A stretch of 64,000 nt of DNA, taken from positions 112,515 to 176,514 of the forward strand of contig JAUJYZ010000980.1 of NCBI GenBank assembly GCA_033675265.1, written 5' to 3'. Shown here in pieces: positions 43,701 through 58,700 of the stretch. Below the pieces are notes generated by a model that searched no databases, was not told the DNA's origin, and saw only the letters and a program-made list of their open reading frames with translations. Position numbers and translations under genes: made by a program. How positions within the stretch are numbered: the stretch's first letter is position 1; each line of letters starts with the position of its first letter. This stretch comes from Actinostola sp. cb2023. Taxonomy: Eukaryota; Cnidaria; Anthozoa; Actiniaria; Actinostolidae.

Positions 43701-46700
43701 AAATTACAATTATTCAGATTTGTGAATATTTTGTCAAAAATGCGCCGTAACTTGCGCGCACTCATTCGAACAAAATTACAATTATTCAGATTTGTGAATA
43801 TTTTGTCAACAATGCCGTAACTTGCGCGCACTCATTGGAACAAAATTACATTTATTCAGATTTGTGAATATTTTGTCAAAAATGCACCGTAACTTGCGCG
43901 CACTCATTCGAACAAAATTACATTTATTCAGATTTGTGAAGATTTTGTCAAAAATGCGCCGTAACTTGCGCGCACTCATTCGAACAAAATTACAATTATT
44001 CAGATTTGTGAATATTTTGTCAAAAATGCGCCGTAACTTGCGCGCACTCATTCGAACAAAATTACATTATTCAGATTTGTGAATATTTTGTCAACAATGC
44101 CGTAACTTGCGCGCACTCATTCGAACAAAATTTACATTTATTCAGATTTGTGAATATTTTGTCAACAATGCACCGTAACTTGCGCGCACTCATTCGAACA
44201 AAATTACATTTATTCAGATTTGTGAATATTTTGTCAAAAATGCGCCGTAACTTGCGCGCACTCATTCGAACAAAATTACAATTATTCAGATTTGTGAATA
44301 TTTTGTCAACAATGCGCCGTAACTTGCGCGCACTCATTCGAACAAAATTACAATTATTCAGATTTGTGAATATTTTGTCAAAAATGCACCGTAACTTGCG
44401 CGCACTCATTCGAACAAAATTACAATTATTCAGATTTGTGAATATTTTGTCAAAAATGCGCCGTAACTTGCGCGCACTCATTCGAACAAAATTACAATTA
44501 TTCAGATTTGTGAATATTTTGTCAAAAATGCGCCGTAACTTGCGCGCACTCATTCGAACAAAATTACAATTATTCAGATTTGTGAATATTTTGTCAACAA
44601 TGCCGTAACTTTGCGCGCACTCATTCGAACAAAATTACAATTATTCAGATTTGTGAATATTTTGTCAACAATGCACCGTAACTTGCGCGCACTCATTCGA
44701 ACAAAATTACAATTATTCAGATTTGTGAATATTTTGTCAAAAATGCGCCGTAACTTGCGCGCACTCATTCGAACAAAATTACAATTTATTCAGATTTGTG
44801 AATATTTTGTCAACAATGCCGTAACTTGCGCGCACTCATTCGAACAAAATTACAATTATTCAGATTTGTGAATATTTTGTCAACAATGCACCGTAACTTG
44901 CGCGCACTCATTCGAACAAAATTACAATTATTGATTTGAATATTTTGTCAACAATGCCGTAACTTTCGAGCACTCATTCCTACAAAATTGATTACAATTA
45001 TTCAGATTTGTGAATATTTTGTCAACAATGCCCGTAACTTGCGCGCACTCATTCGAACAAAATTACATTATTCAGATTTGTGAATATTTTGTCAAAATGC
45101 GCCGTAACTTGCGCGCACTCATTCGAACAAAATTACAATTATTCAGATTTGTGAATATTTTGTCAACAATGCACCGTAACTTGCGCGCACTCATTGGAAC
45201 AAAAAAGATATTGATTTGTGAATATTTTGTCAACAATGCCGTAACTTGCGAGCACTCATTCCTACAAAATTGATTACAATTATTCAGATTTGTGAATATT
45301 TTGTCAACAATGCCGTAACTTGCGCGCACTCATTCGAACAAAATTACAATTATTCAGATTTGTGAATATTTTGTCAACAATGCCGTAACTTGCGCGCACT
45401 CATTCGAACAAAATTACATTTATTCAGATTTGTGAATATTTTGTCAACAATGCACCGTAACTTGCGCGCACTCATTCGAACAAAATTACAATTATTCAGA
45501 TTTGTGAATATTTTGTCAACAATGCCGTAACTTTGCGCGCACTCATTCCTACAAAAATTACAATTATTCAGATTTGTGAATATTTTGTCAACAATGCCGT
45601 AACTTGCGCGCACTCATTCGAACAAAATTACATTTATTCAGATTTGTGAATATTTTGTCAACAATGTCGTAACTTGCGAGCACTCATTCGAACAAAATTA
45701 CAATTATTCAGATTTGTGAATATTTTGTCAACAATGCACCGTAACTTGCGCGCACTCATTCGAACAAAATTACAATTATTCAGATTTGTGAATATTTTGT
45801 CAACAATGCGCCGTAACTTGCGCGCACTCATTCGAACAAAATTACAATTATTCAGATTTGTGAATATTTTGTCAACAATGCGCCGTAACTTGCGCGCACT
45901 CATTCGAACAAAATTACAATTAATCAGATTTGTGAATATTTTGTCAAAAATGCACCGTAACTTGCGCGCACTCATTCGAACAAAATTACAATTATTCAGA
46001 TTTGTGAATATTTTGTCAAAAATGCGCCGTAACTTGCGCGCACTCATTCGAACAAAATTACAATTATTCAGATTTGTGAATATTTTGTCAAAAATGCGCC
46101 GTAACTTGCGCGCACTCATTCGAACAAAATTACAATTATTCAGATTTGTGAATATTTTGTCAACAATGCCGTAACTTGCGCGCACTCATTCGAACAAAAT
46201 TACATTATTCAGATTTGTGAATATTTTGTCAACAATGCGCCGTAACTTGCGCGCACTCATTCGAACAAAATACAATTTATTCAGATTTGTGAATATTTTG
46301 TCAAAAATGCGCCGTAACTTGCGCGCACTCATTCGAACAAAATTACAATTATTCAGATTTGTGAATATTTTGTCAACAATGCCGTAACTTGCGCGCACTC
46401 ATTCGAACAAAATTACAATTATTCAGATTTGTGAATATTTTGTCAACAATGCACCGTAACTTGCGCGCACTCATTCGGAACAAAAGATTTGTGAATATTT
46501 TGTCAACAATGCCGTAACTTGCGCGCACTCATTCGTACAAAATTACAATTATTCAGATTTGTGAATATTTTGTCAACAATGCCGTAACTTGCGCGCACTC
46601 ATTCGAACAAAATTACATTTATTCAGATTTGTGAATATTTTGTCAAAATGCACCGTAACTTGCGCGCACTCATTCGAACAAAATTACAATTATTCAGATT

Positions 46701-49700
46701 TGTGAATATTTTGTCAAAAATGCGCCGTAACTTGCGCGCACTCATTCGAACAAAATTACAATTATTCAGATTTGTGAATATTTTGTCAAAAATGCGCCGT
46801 AACTTGCGCGCACTCATTCGAACAAAATTACAATTATTCAGATTTGTGAATATTTTGTCAACAATGCCGTAACTTGCGCGCACTCATTCGAACAAAATTA
46901 CAATTATTCAGATTTGTGAATATTTTGTCAAAAATGCCGTAACTTGCGCGCACTCATTCGAACAAAATTACAATTATTCAGATTTGTGAATATTTTGTCA
47001 ACAATGCGCCGTAACTTGCGCGCACTCATTCGAACAAAATTACAATTATTCAGATTTGTGAATATTTTGTCAACAATGCGCCGTAACTTGCGCGCACTCA
47101 TTCGAACAAAATTACAATTATTCAGATTTGTGAATATTTTGTCAACAATGCCGTAACTTGCGCGCACTCATTTCGACAAAATTACAATTATTCAGATTTG
47201 TGAATATTTTGTCAACAATGCACCGTAACTTGCGCGCACTCATTCGAACAAAATTACAATTATTCAGATTTGTGAATATTTTGTCAAAAATGCGCCGTAA
47301 CTTGCGCGCACTCATTCGAACAAAATTACAATTATTCAGATTTGTGAATATTTTGTCAACAATGCCGTAACTTGCGCGCACTCATTCGAACAAAATTACA
47401 ATTAATCAGATTTGTGAATATTTTGTCAACAATGCACCGTAACTTGCGCGCACTCATTCGAACAAAATTACAATTATTCAGATTTGTGAATATTTTGTCA
47501 ACAATGCCGTAACTTGCGCGCATTCATTCGTACAAAATTACAATTATTCAGATTTGTGAATATTTTGTCAACAATGCCCGTAACTTGCGCGCACTCATTC
47601 GAACAAAATTACAATTATTCAGATTTGTGAATATTTTGTCAAAAATGCGCCGTAACTTGCGCGCACTCATTCGAACAAAATTACAATTATTCAGATTTGT
47701 GAATATTTTGTCAACAATGCGCCGTAACTTGCGCGCACTCATTCGAACAAAATTACAATTATTCAGATTTGTGAATATTTTGTCAAAAATGCGCCGTAAC
47801 TTGCGCGCACTCATTCGAACAAATTACAATTATTCAGATTTGTGAATATTTTGTCAACAATGCCGTAACTTGCGCGCACTCATTCGAACAAAATTACAAT
47901 TATTCAGATTTGTGAATATTTTGTCAACAATGCGCCGTAACTTGCGCGCACTCATTCGAACAAAATTACAATTATTCAGATTTGTGAATATTTTGTCAAC
48001 AATGCCGTAACTTGCGCGCACTCATTCGAACAAAATTACAATTATTCAGATTTGTGAATATTTTGTCAACAATGCCGTAACTTGCGCGCACTCATTCGAA
48101 CAAAATTACAATTATTCAGATTTGTGAATATTTTGTCAACAATGCACCGTAACTTGCGCGCACTCATTCGAACAAAATTACAATTATTCAGATTTGTGAA
48201 TATTTTGTCAAAAATGCGCCGTAACTTGCGCGCACTCATTCGAACAAAATTACAATTATTCAGATTTGTGAAATTTTTTGTCAACAATGCCGTAACTTGC
48301 GCGCACTCATTCGAACAAAATTACAATTATTCAGATTTGTGAATATTTTGTCAACAATGCGCCGTAACTTGCGCGCACTCATTCGAACAAAATTACAATT
48401 ATTCAGATTTGTGAATATTTTGTCAAAAATGCGCCGTAACTTGCGCGCACTCATTCGAACAAAATTACAATTATTCAGATTTGTGAATATTTTGTCAACA
48501 ATGCCGTAACTTGCGCGCACTCATTCGAACAAAATTACAATTATTCAGATTTGTGAATATTTTGTCAACAATGCCGTAACTTGCGCGCACTCATTCGAAC
48601 AAAATTACAATTATTCAGATTTGTGAATATTTTGTCAACAATGCGCCGTAACTTGCGCGCACTCATTCGAACAAAATTACAATTATTCAGATTTGTGAAT
48701 ATTTTGTCAAAAATGCACCGTAACTTGCGCGCACTCATTCGAACAAAATTACAATTATTCAGATTTTGTGAATATTTTGTCAAAAATGCGCCGTAACTTG
48801 CGCGCACTCATTCGAACAAAATTACAATTATTCAGATTTGTGAATATTTTGTCAACAATGCCGTAACTTGCGCGCACTCATTCGAACAAAATTACAATTA
48901 CAATTATTCAGATTTGTGAATATTTTTGTCAACAATGCGCCGTCAACTTGCGTAACTTGCGCGCACTCATTCGAACAAAATTACAATTATTCAGATTTGT
49001 GAATATTTTGTCAAAATGCACCGTAACTTGCGCGCACTCATTCGAACAAAATTACAATTATTCAGATTTGTGAATATTTTGTCAACAATGCGCCGTAACT
49101 TGCGCGCACTCATTCGAACAAAATTACAATTATTCAGATTTGTGAATATTTTGTCAACAATGCGCCGTAACTTGCGCGCACTCATTCGAACAAAATTACA
49201 ATTATTCAGATTTGTGAATATTTTGTCAACAATGCCGTAACTTGCGCGCACTCATTCGAACAAAATTACAATTATTCAGATTTGTGAATATTTTGTCAAC
49301 AATGCGCCGTAACTTGCGCGCACTCATTCGAACAAAATTACAATTATTCAGATTTGTGAATATTTTGTCAACAATGCGCCGTAACTTGCGCGCACTCATT
49401 CGAACAAAATTACAATTATTCAGATTTGTGAATATTTTGTCAACAATGCCGTAACTTGCGCGCACTCATTCGAACAAAATTACAATTATTCAGATTTGTG
49501 AATATTTTGTCAACAATGCACCGTAACTTGCGCGCTTGCGCGCACTCATTTATTCAGATTCGAAAAATTACACATACAATTATTCAGATTTGTGAATATT
49601 TTGTCAACAATGCCGTAACTTGCGCGCACTCATTCGAACAAAATTACAATTATTCAGATTTGTGAATATTTTGTCAACAATGCCGTAACTTGCGCGCACT

Positions 49701-52700
49701 CATTCGAACAAAATTACAATTATTCAGATTTGTGAATATTTTGTCAACAATGCGCCGTAACTTGCGCTCATTCGAACTCAGATTTTCGAACAAAATTACA
49801 ATTATTCAGATTTGTGAATATTTTGTCAACAATGCAAAATGCCGTAACTTGCGCGCACTCATTCGAACAAAATTACAATTATTCAGATTTGTGAATATTT
49901 TGTCAACAATGCCGTAACTTGCGCGCACTCATTCGAACAAAATTACAATTATTCAGATTTGTGAATATTTTGTCAACAATGCGCCGTAACTTGCGCGCAC
50001 TCATTCGAACAAAATTACAATTATTCAGATTTGTGAATATTTTGTCAAAAATGCGCCGTAACTTGCGCGCACTCATTCGAACAAAATTACAATTATTCAG
50101 ATTTGTGAATATTTTGTCAACAATGCCGTAACTTGCGCGCACTCATTCGAACAAAATTACAATTATTCAGATTTGTGAATATTTTGTCAACAATGCACCG
50201 TAACTTGCGCGCACTCATTCGAACAAAATTACAATTATTCAGATTTGTGAATATTTTGTCAAAAATGCGCCGTAACTTGCGCGCACTCATTCGAACAAAA
50301 TTACAATTATTCAGATTTGTGAATATTTTGTCAACAATGCCGTAACTTGCGCGCACTCATTCGAACAAAATTACAATTATTCAGATTTGTGAATATTTTG
50401 TCAACAATGCGCCGTAACTTGCGCGCACTCATTCGAACAAAATTACAATTATTCAGATTTGTGAATATTTTGTCAACAATGCGCCGTAACTTGCGCGCAC
50501 TCATTCGAACAAAATTACAATTATTCAGATTTGTGAATATTTTGTCAAAAATGCGCCGTAACTTGCGCGCACTCATTCGAACAAAATTACATTTATTCAG
50601 ATTTGTGAATATTTTGTCAACAATGCGCCGTAACTTGCGCGCACTCATTCGAACAAAATTACAATTATTCAGATTTGTGAATATTTTGTCAACAATGCGC
50701 CGTAACTTGCGCGCACTCATTTCGAACAAAATTACAATTATTCAGATTTGTGAATATTTTGTCAACAATGCGCCGTAACTTGCGCGCACTCATTTCGAAC
50801 AAAATTACAATTATTCAGATTTGTGAATATTTTGTCAACAATGCCGTAACTTGCGCGCACTCATTCGAACAAAATTACAATTATTCAGATTTGTGAATAT
50901 TTTGTCAAAAATGCGCCGTAACTTGCGCGCACTCATTCGAACAAAATTACAATTAATCAGATTTGTGAATATTTTGTCAACAATGCGCCGTAACTTGCGC
51001 GCACTCATTCGAACAAAATTACAATTATTCAGATTTGTGAATATTTTGTCAAAAATGCGCCGTAACTTGCGCGCACTCATTCGAACAAAATTACAATTAT
51101 TCAGATTTGTGAATATTTTGTCAACAATGCCGTAACTTGCGCGCACTCATTCGAACAAAATTACAATTATTCAGATTTGTGAATATTTTGTCAACAATGC
51201 CGTAACTTGCGCGCACTCATTCGAACAAAATTACAATTATTCAGATTTGTGAATATTTTGTCAACAATGCGCCGTAACTTGCGCGCACTCATTCGAACAA
51301 AATTACAATTATTCAGATTTGTGAATATTTTGTCAACAATGCCGTAACTTGCGCGCACTCATTCGAACAAAATTACAATTATTCAGATTTGTGAATATTT
51401 TGTCAACAATGCGCCGTAACTTGCGCGCACTCATTCGAACAAAATTACAATTATTCAGATTTGTGAATATTTTGTCAAAAATGCGCCGTAACTTGCGCGC
51501 ACTCATTCGAACAAAATTACAATTATTCAGATTTGTGAATATTTTGTCAACAATGCGCCGTAACTTGCGCGCACTCATTCGAACAAAATTACAATTATTC
51601 AGATTTGTGAATATTTTGTCAACAATGCGCCGTAACTTGCGCGCACTCATTCGAACAAAATTACAATTATTCAGATTTGTGAATATTTTGTCAACAATGC
51701 CGTAACTTGCGCGCACTCATTCGAACAAAATTACAATTATTCAGATTTGTGAATATTTTGTCAACAATGCACCGTAACTTGCGCGCACTCATTCGAACAA
51801 AATTACAATTATTCAGATTTGTGAATATTTTGTCAACAATGCGCCGTAACTTGCGCGCACTCATTCGAACAAAATTACAATTATTCAGATTTGTGAATAT
51901 TTTGTCAACAATGCCGTAACTTGCGCGCACTCATTCGAACAAAATTACAATTATTCAGATTTGTGAATATTTTGTCAACAATGCGCCGTAACTTGCGCGC
52001 ACTCATTCGAACAAAATTACAATTATTCAGATTTGTGAATATTTTGTCAACAATGCGCCGTAACTTGCGCGCACTCATTCGAACAAAATTACAATTATTC
52101 AGATTTGTGAATATTTTGTCAAAAATGCGCCGTAACTTGCGCGCACTCATTCGAACAAAATTACATTTATTCAGATTTGTGAATATTTTGTCAACAATGC
52201 GCCGTAACTTGCGCGCACTCATTCGAACAAAATTACAATTATTCAGATTTTTGTGAATATTTTGTCAACAATGCGCCGTAACTTGCGCGCACTCATTCGA
52301 ACAAAATTACAATTATTCAGATTTGTGAATATTTTGTCAAAAATGCGCCGTAACTTGCGCGCACTCATTCGAACAAAATTACAATTATTCAGATTTGTGA
52401 ATATTTTGTCAACAATGCCGTAACTTGCGCGCACTCATTCGAACAAAATTACAATTATTCAGATTTGTGAATATTTTGTCAACAATGCGCCGTAACTTGC
52501 GCGCACTCATTCGAACAAAATTACAATTATTCAGATTTGTGAATATTTTGTCAACAATGCGCCGTAACTTGCGCGCACTCATTCGAACAAAATTACAATT
52601 ATTCAGATTTGTGAATATTTTGTCAACAATGCGCCGTAACTTGCGCGCACTCATTCGAACAAAATTACAATTATTCAGATTTGTGAATATTTTGTCAACA

Positions 52701-55700
52701 ATGCCGTAACTTGCGCGCACTCATTCGAACAAAATTACATTATTCAGATTTGTGAATATTTTGTCAACAATGCACCGTAACTTGCGCGCACTCATTCGAA
52801 CAAAATTACAATTATTCAGATTTGTGAATATTTTGTCAAAAATGCGCCGTAACTTGCGCGCACTCATTCGAACAAAATTACAATTATTCAGATTTGTGAA
52901 TATTTTGTCAACAATGCCGTAACTTGCGCGCACTCATTCGAACAAAATTACAATTATTCAGATTTGTGAATATTTTGTCATTACAACAGATTTGTGAATA
53001 TTTTGTCAACAATGCCGTAACTTGCGCGCACTCATTCGAACAAAATTACAATTATTCAGATTTGTGAATATTTTGTCAACAATGCACCGTAACTTGCGCG
53101 CACTCATTCGAACAAAATTACAATTATTCAGATTTGTGAATATTTTGTCATCAATGCGCCGTAACTTGCGCGCACTCATTCGAACAAAATTACAATTATT
53201 CAGATTTGTGAATATTTTGTCAACAATGCACCGTAACTTGCGCGCACTCATTCGAACAAAATTACAATTATTCAGATTTGTGAATATTTTGTCAACAATG
53301 CCGTAACTTGCGCGCACTCATTCGAACAAAATTACAATTATTCAGATTTGTGAATATTTTGTCAAAAATGCACCGTAACTTGCGCGCACTCATTCGAACA
53401 AAATTACAATTATTCAGATTTGTGAATATTTTGTCAAAAATGCGCCGTAACTTGCGCGCACTCATTCGAACAAAATTACAATTATTCAGATTTGTGAATA
53501 TTTTGTCAACAATGCCGTAACTTGCGCGCACTCATTCGAACAAAATTACAATTATTCAGATTTGTGAATATTTTGTCAACAATGCACCGTAACTTGCGCG
53601 CACTCATTCGAACAAAATTACAATTATTCAGATTTGTGAATATTTTGTCAAAAATGCGCCGTAACTTGCGCGCACTCATTCGAACAAAATTACAATTATT
53701 CAGATTTGTGAATATTTTGTCAACAATGCCGTAACTTGCGCGCGCACTCATTCGAACAAAATTACAATTATTCAGATTTGTGAATATTTTGTCAAAAATG
53801 CGCCGTAACTTGCGCGCACTCATTCGAACAAAATTACAATTATTCAGATTTGTGAATATTTTGTCAACAATGCGCCGTAACTTGCGCGCACTCATTCGAA
53901 CAAAATTACAATTATTCAGATTTGTGAATATTTTGTCAACAATGCGCCGTAACTTGCGCGCACTCTCATTCGAACAAAATTACAATTATTCAGATTTGTG
54001 AATATTTTGTCAACAATGCGCCGTAACTTGCGCGCACTCATTCGAACAAAATTACAATTATTCAGATTTGTGAATATTTTGTCAAAAATGCGCCCGTAAC
54101 TTGCGCGCACTCATTCGAACAAAATTACAATTATTCAGATTTGTGAATATTTTGTCAAAAATGCGCCGTAACTTGCGCGCACTCATTCGAACAAAATTAC
54201 AATTATTCAGATTTGTGAATATTTTGTCAACAATGCCGTAACTTTGCGCGCACTCATTCGAACAAAATTACAATTATTCAGATTTGTGAATATTTTGTCA
54301 AAAAATGCCGTAACTTGCGCGCACTCATTCGAACAAAATTACAATTATTCAGATTTGTGAATATTTTGTCAAAAATGCGCCGTAACTTGCGCGCACTCAT
54401 TCGAACAAAATTACAATTATTCAGATTTGTGAATATTTTGTCAACAATGCCGTAACTTGCGCGCACTCATTCGAACGAACAAATTACAATTATTCAGATT
54501 TGTGAATATTTTGTCAAAAATGCGCCGTAACTTGCGCGCACTCATTCGAACAAAATTACAATTATTCAGATTTGTGAATATTTTGTCAACAATGCACCGT
54601 AACTTGCGCGCACTCATTCGAACAAAATTACAATTATTCAGATTTGTGAATATTTTGTCAACAATGCGCCGTAACTTGCGCGCACTCATTCGAACAAAAT
54701 TACAATTATTCAGATTTGTGAATATTTTGTCAACAATGCGCCGTAACTTGCGCGCACTCATTCGAACAAAATTACAATTATTCAGATTTGTGAATATTTT
54801 GTCAACAATGCCGTAACTTGCGCGCACTCATTCGAACAAAATTACAATTATTCAGATTTGTGAATATTTTGTCAACAATGCACCGTAACTTGCGCGCACT
54901 CATTCGAACAAAAATACAATTATTCAGATTTGTGAATATTTTGTCAAAAAATGCGCCGTAACTTGCGCGCACTCATTCGAACAAAATTACAATTATTCAG
55001 ATTTGTGAATATTTTGTCAACAATGCCGTAACTTGCGCGCACTCATTCGAACAAAATTACAATTATTCAGATTTGTGAATATTTTGTCAACAATGCGCCG
55101 TAACTTGCGCGCACTCATTCGAACAAAATTACAATTATTCAGATTTGTGAATATTTTGTCAACAATGCGCCGTAACTTGCGCGCACTCATTCGAACAAAA
55201 TTACAATTATTCAGATTTGTGAATATTTTGTCAAAAATGCGCCGTAACTTGCGCGCACTCATTCGAACAAAAAATTACATTATTCAGATTTGTGAATATT
55301 TTGTCAAAAATGCGCCGTAACTTGCGCGCACTCATTCGAACAAAATTACAATTATTCAGATTTGTGAATATTTTGTCAACAATGCGCCGTAACTTGCGCG
55401 CACTCATTCGAACAAAATTACAATTATTCAGATTTGTGAATATTTTGTCAAAAATGCGCCGTAACTTGCGCGCACTCATTCGAACAAAATTACAATTATT
55501 CAGATTTGTGAATATTTTGTCAACAATGCCGTAACTTGCGCGCACTCATTCGAACAAAATTACAATTATTCAGATTTGTGAATATTTTGTCAAAAATGCG
55601 CCGTAACTTGCGCGCACTCATTCGAACAAAATTACAATTATTCAGATTTGTGAATATTTTGTCAACAATGCGCCGTAACTTGCGCGCACTCATTCGAACA

Positions 55701-58700
55701 AAATTACAATTATTCAGATTTGTGAATATTTTGTCAAAAATGCGCCGTAACTTGCGCGCACTCATTCGAACAAAATTACAATTATTCAGATTTGTGAATA
55801 TTTTGTCAACAATGCCGTAACTTGCGCGCACTCATTCGAACAAAATTACAATTATTCAGATTTGTGAATATTTTGTCAAAAATGCGCCGTAACTTGCGCG
55901 CACTCATTCGAACAAAATTACAATTATTCAGATTTGTGAATATTTTGTCAACAATGCGCCGTAACTTGCGCGCACTCATTCGAACAAAATTACAATTATT
56001 CAGATTTGTGAATATTTTGTCAACAATGCCGTAACTTGCGCGCGCAACTCATTCAGATTTGTGAAAAAATTACAATTATTCAGATTTGTGAATATTTTGT
56101 CAACAATGCCGTAACTTGCGCGCACTCATTCGAACAAAATTACAATTATTCAGATTTGTGAATATTTTGTCAACAATGCACCGTAACTTGCGCGCACTCA
56201 TTCAAACAAAATTACAATTATTCAGATTTGTGAATATTTTGTCAACAATGCGCCGTAACTTGCGCGCACTCATTCGAACAAAATTACAATTATTCAGATT
56301 TGTGAATATTTTGTCAACAATGCACCGTAACTTGCGCGCACTCATTCGAACAAAATTACAATTATTCAGATTTGTGAATATTTTGTCAACAATGCCGTAA
56401 CTTGCGCGCACTCATTCGAACAAAATTACAATTATTCAGATTTGTGAATATTTTGTCAACAATGCACCGTAACTTGCGCGCACTCATTCGAACAAAATTA
56501 CAATTATTCAGATTTGTGAATATTTTGTCAAAATGCGCCGTAACTTGCGCGCACTCATTCGAACAAAATTACAATTATTCAGATTTGTGAATATTTTGTC
56601 AACAATGCCGTAACTTGCGCGCACTCATTCGAACAAAATTACAATTATTCAGATTTGTGAATATTTTGTCAACAATGCCCGTAACTTGCGCGCACTCATT
56701 CGAACAAAATTACAATTATTCAGATGTGAATATTTTGTCAACAATGCGCCGTAACTTGCGCGCACTCATTCGAACAAAATTACAATTATTCAGATTTGTG
56801 AATATTTTGTCAACAATGCCGTAACTTGCGCGCACTCATTCGAACAAAATTACAATTATTCAGATTTGTGAATATTTTGTCAACAATGCGCCGTAACTTG
56901 CGCGCACTCATTCGAACAAAATTACAATTATTCAGATTTGTGAATATTTTGTCAACAATGCGCCGTAACTTGCGCGCGCACTCATTCGAACAAAATTACA
57001 ATTATTCAGATTTGTGAATATTTTGTCAAAAATGCGCCGTAACTTGCGCGCACTCATTCGAACAAAATTACAATTATTCAGATTTGTGAATATTTTGTCA
57101 ACAATGCGCCGTAACTTGCGCGCACTCATTCGAACAAAATTACAATTATTCAGATTTGTGAATATTTTGTCAAAAATGCGCCGTAACTTGCGCGCACTCA
57201 TTCGAACAAAATTACAATTATTCAGATTTGTGAATATTTTGTCAAAAATGCGCCGTAACTTGCGCGCACTCATTCGAACAAAATTACAATTATTCAGATT
57301 TGTGAATATTTTGTCAACAATGCCGTAACTTGCGCGCACTCATTCGAACAAAATTACATTATTCAGATTTGTGAATATTTTGTCAACAATGCCGTAACTT
57401 GCGCGCACTCATTCGAACAAAATTACAATTATTCAGATTTTGAATATTTTGTGTCATTACATTTATATTTTGTCAACAATGCGCCGTAACTTGCGCGCAC
57501 TCATTCGAACAAAATTACAATTATTCAGATTTGTGAATATTTTGTCAACAATGCCGTAACTTGCGCGCACTCATTCGAACAAAATTACAATTATTCAGAT
57601 TTGTGAATATTTTGTCAACAATGCACCGTAACTTGCGCGCACTCATTCGAACAAAATTACAATTATTCAGATTTGTGAATATTTTGTCAACAATGCGCCG
57701 TAACTTGCGCGCACTCATTCGAACAAAATTACAATTATTCAGATTTGTGAATATTTTGTCAACAATGCGCCGTAACTTGCGCGCACTCATTCGAACAAAA
57801 TTACAATTATTCAGATTTGTGAATATTTTGTCAACAATGCGCCGTAACTTGCGCGCACTCATTCGAACAAAATTACAATTAATCAGATTTGTGAATATTT
57901 TGTCAACAATGCACCGTAACTTGCGCGCACTCATTCGAACAAAATTACAATTATTCAGATTTGTGAATATTTTGTCAACAATGCGCCGTAACTTGCGCGC
58001 ACTCATTCGAACAAAATTACAATTATTCAGATTTGTGAATATTTTGTCAACAATGCCGTAACTTGCGCGCACTCATTCGAACAAAATTACAATTATTCAG
58101 ATTTGTGAATATTTTGTCAACAATGCGCCGTAACTTGCGCGCACTCATTCGAACAAAATTACAATTATTCAGATTTGTGAATATTTTGTCAACAATGCCG
58201 TAACTTGCGCGCACTCATTCGAACAAAATTACAATTATTCAGATTTGTGAATATTTTGTCAACAATGCCGTAACTTGCGCGCACTCATTCGTACAAAATT
58301 ACAATTATTCAGATTTGTGAATATTTTGTCAACAATGCGCCGTAACTTGCGCGCACTCATTCGAACAAAATTACAATTATTCAGATTTGTGAATATTTTG
58401 TCAACAATGCGCCGTAACTTGCGCGCACTCATTCGAACAAAATTACAATTATTCAGATTTGTGAATATTTTGTCAACAATGCGCCGTAACTTGCGCGCAC
58501 TCATTCGAACAAAATTACAATTATTCAGATTTGTGAATATTTTGTCAACAATGCGCCGTAACTTGCGCGCACTCATTCGAACAAAATTACAATTATTCAG
58601 ATTTGTGAATATTTTGTCAAAAATGCGCCGTAACTTGCGCGCACTCTTTCGAACAAAATTACAATTATTCAGATTTGTGAATATTTTGTCAACAATGCCG

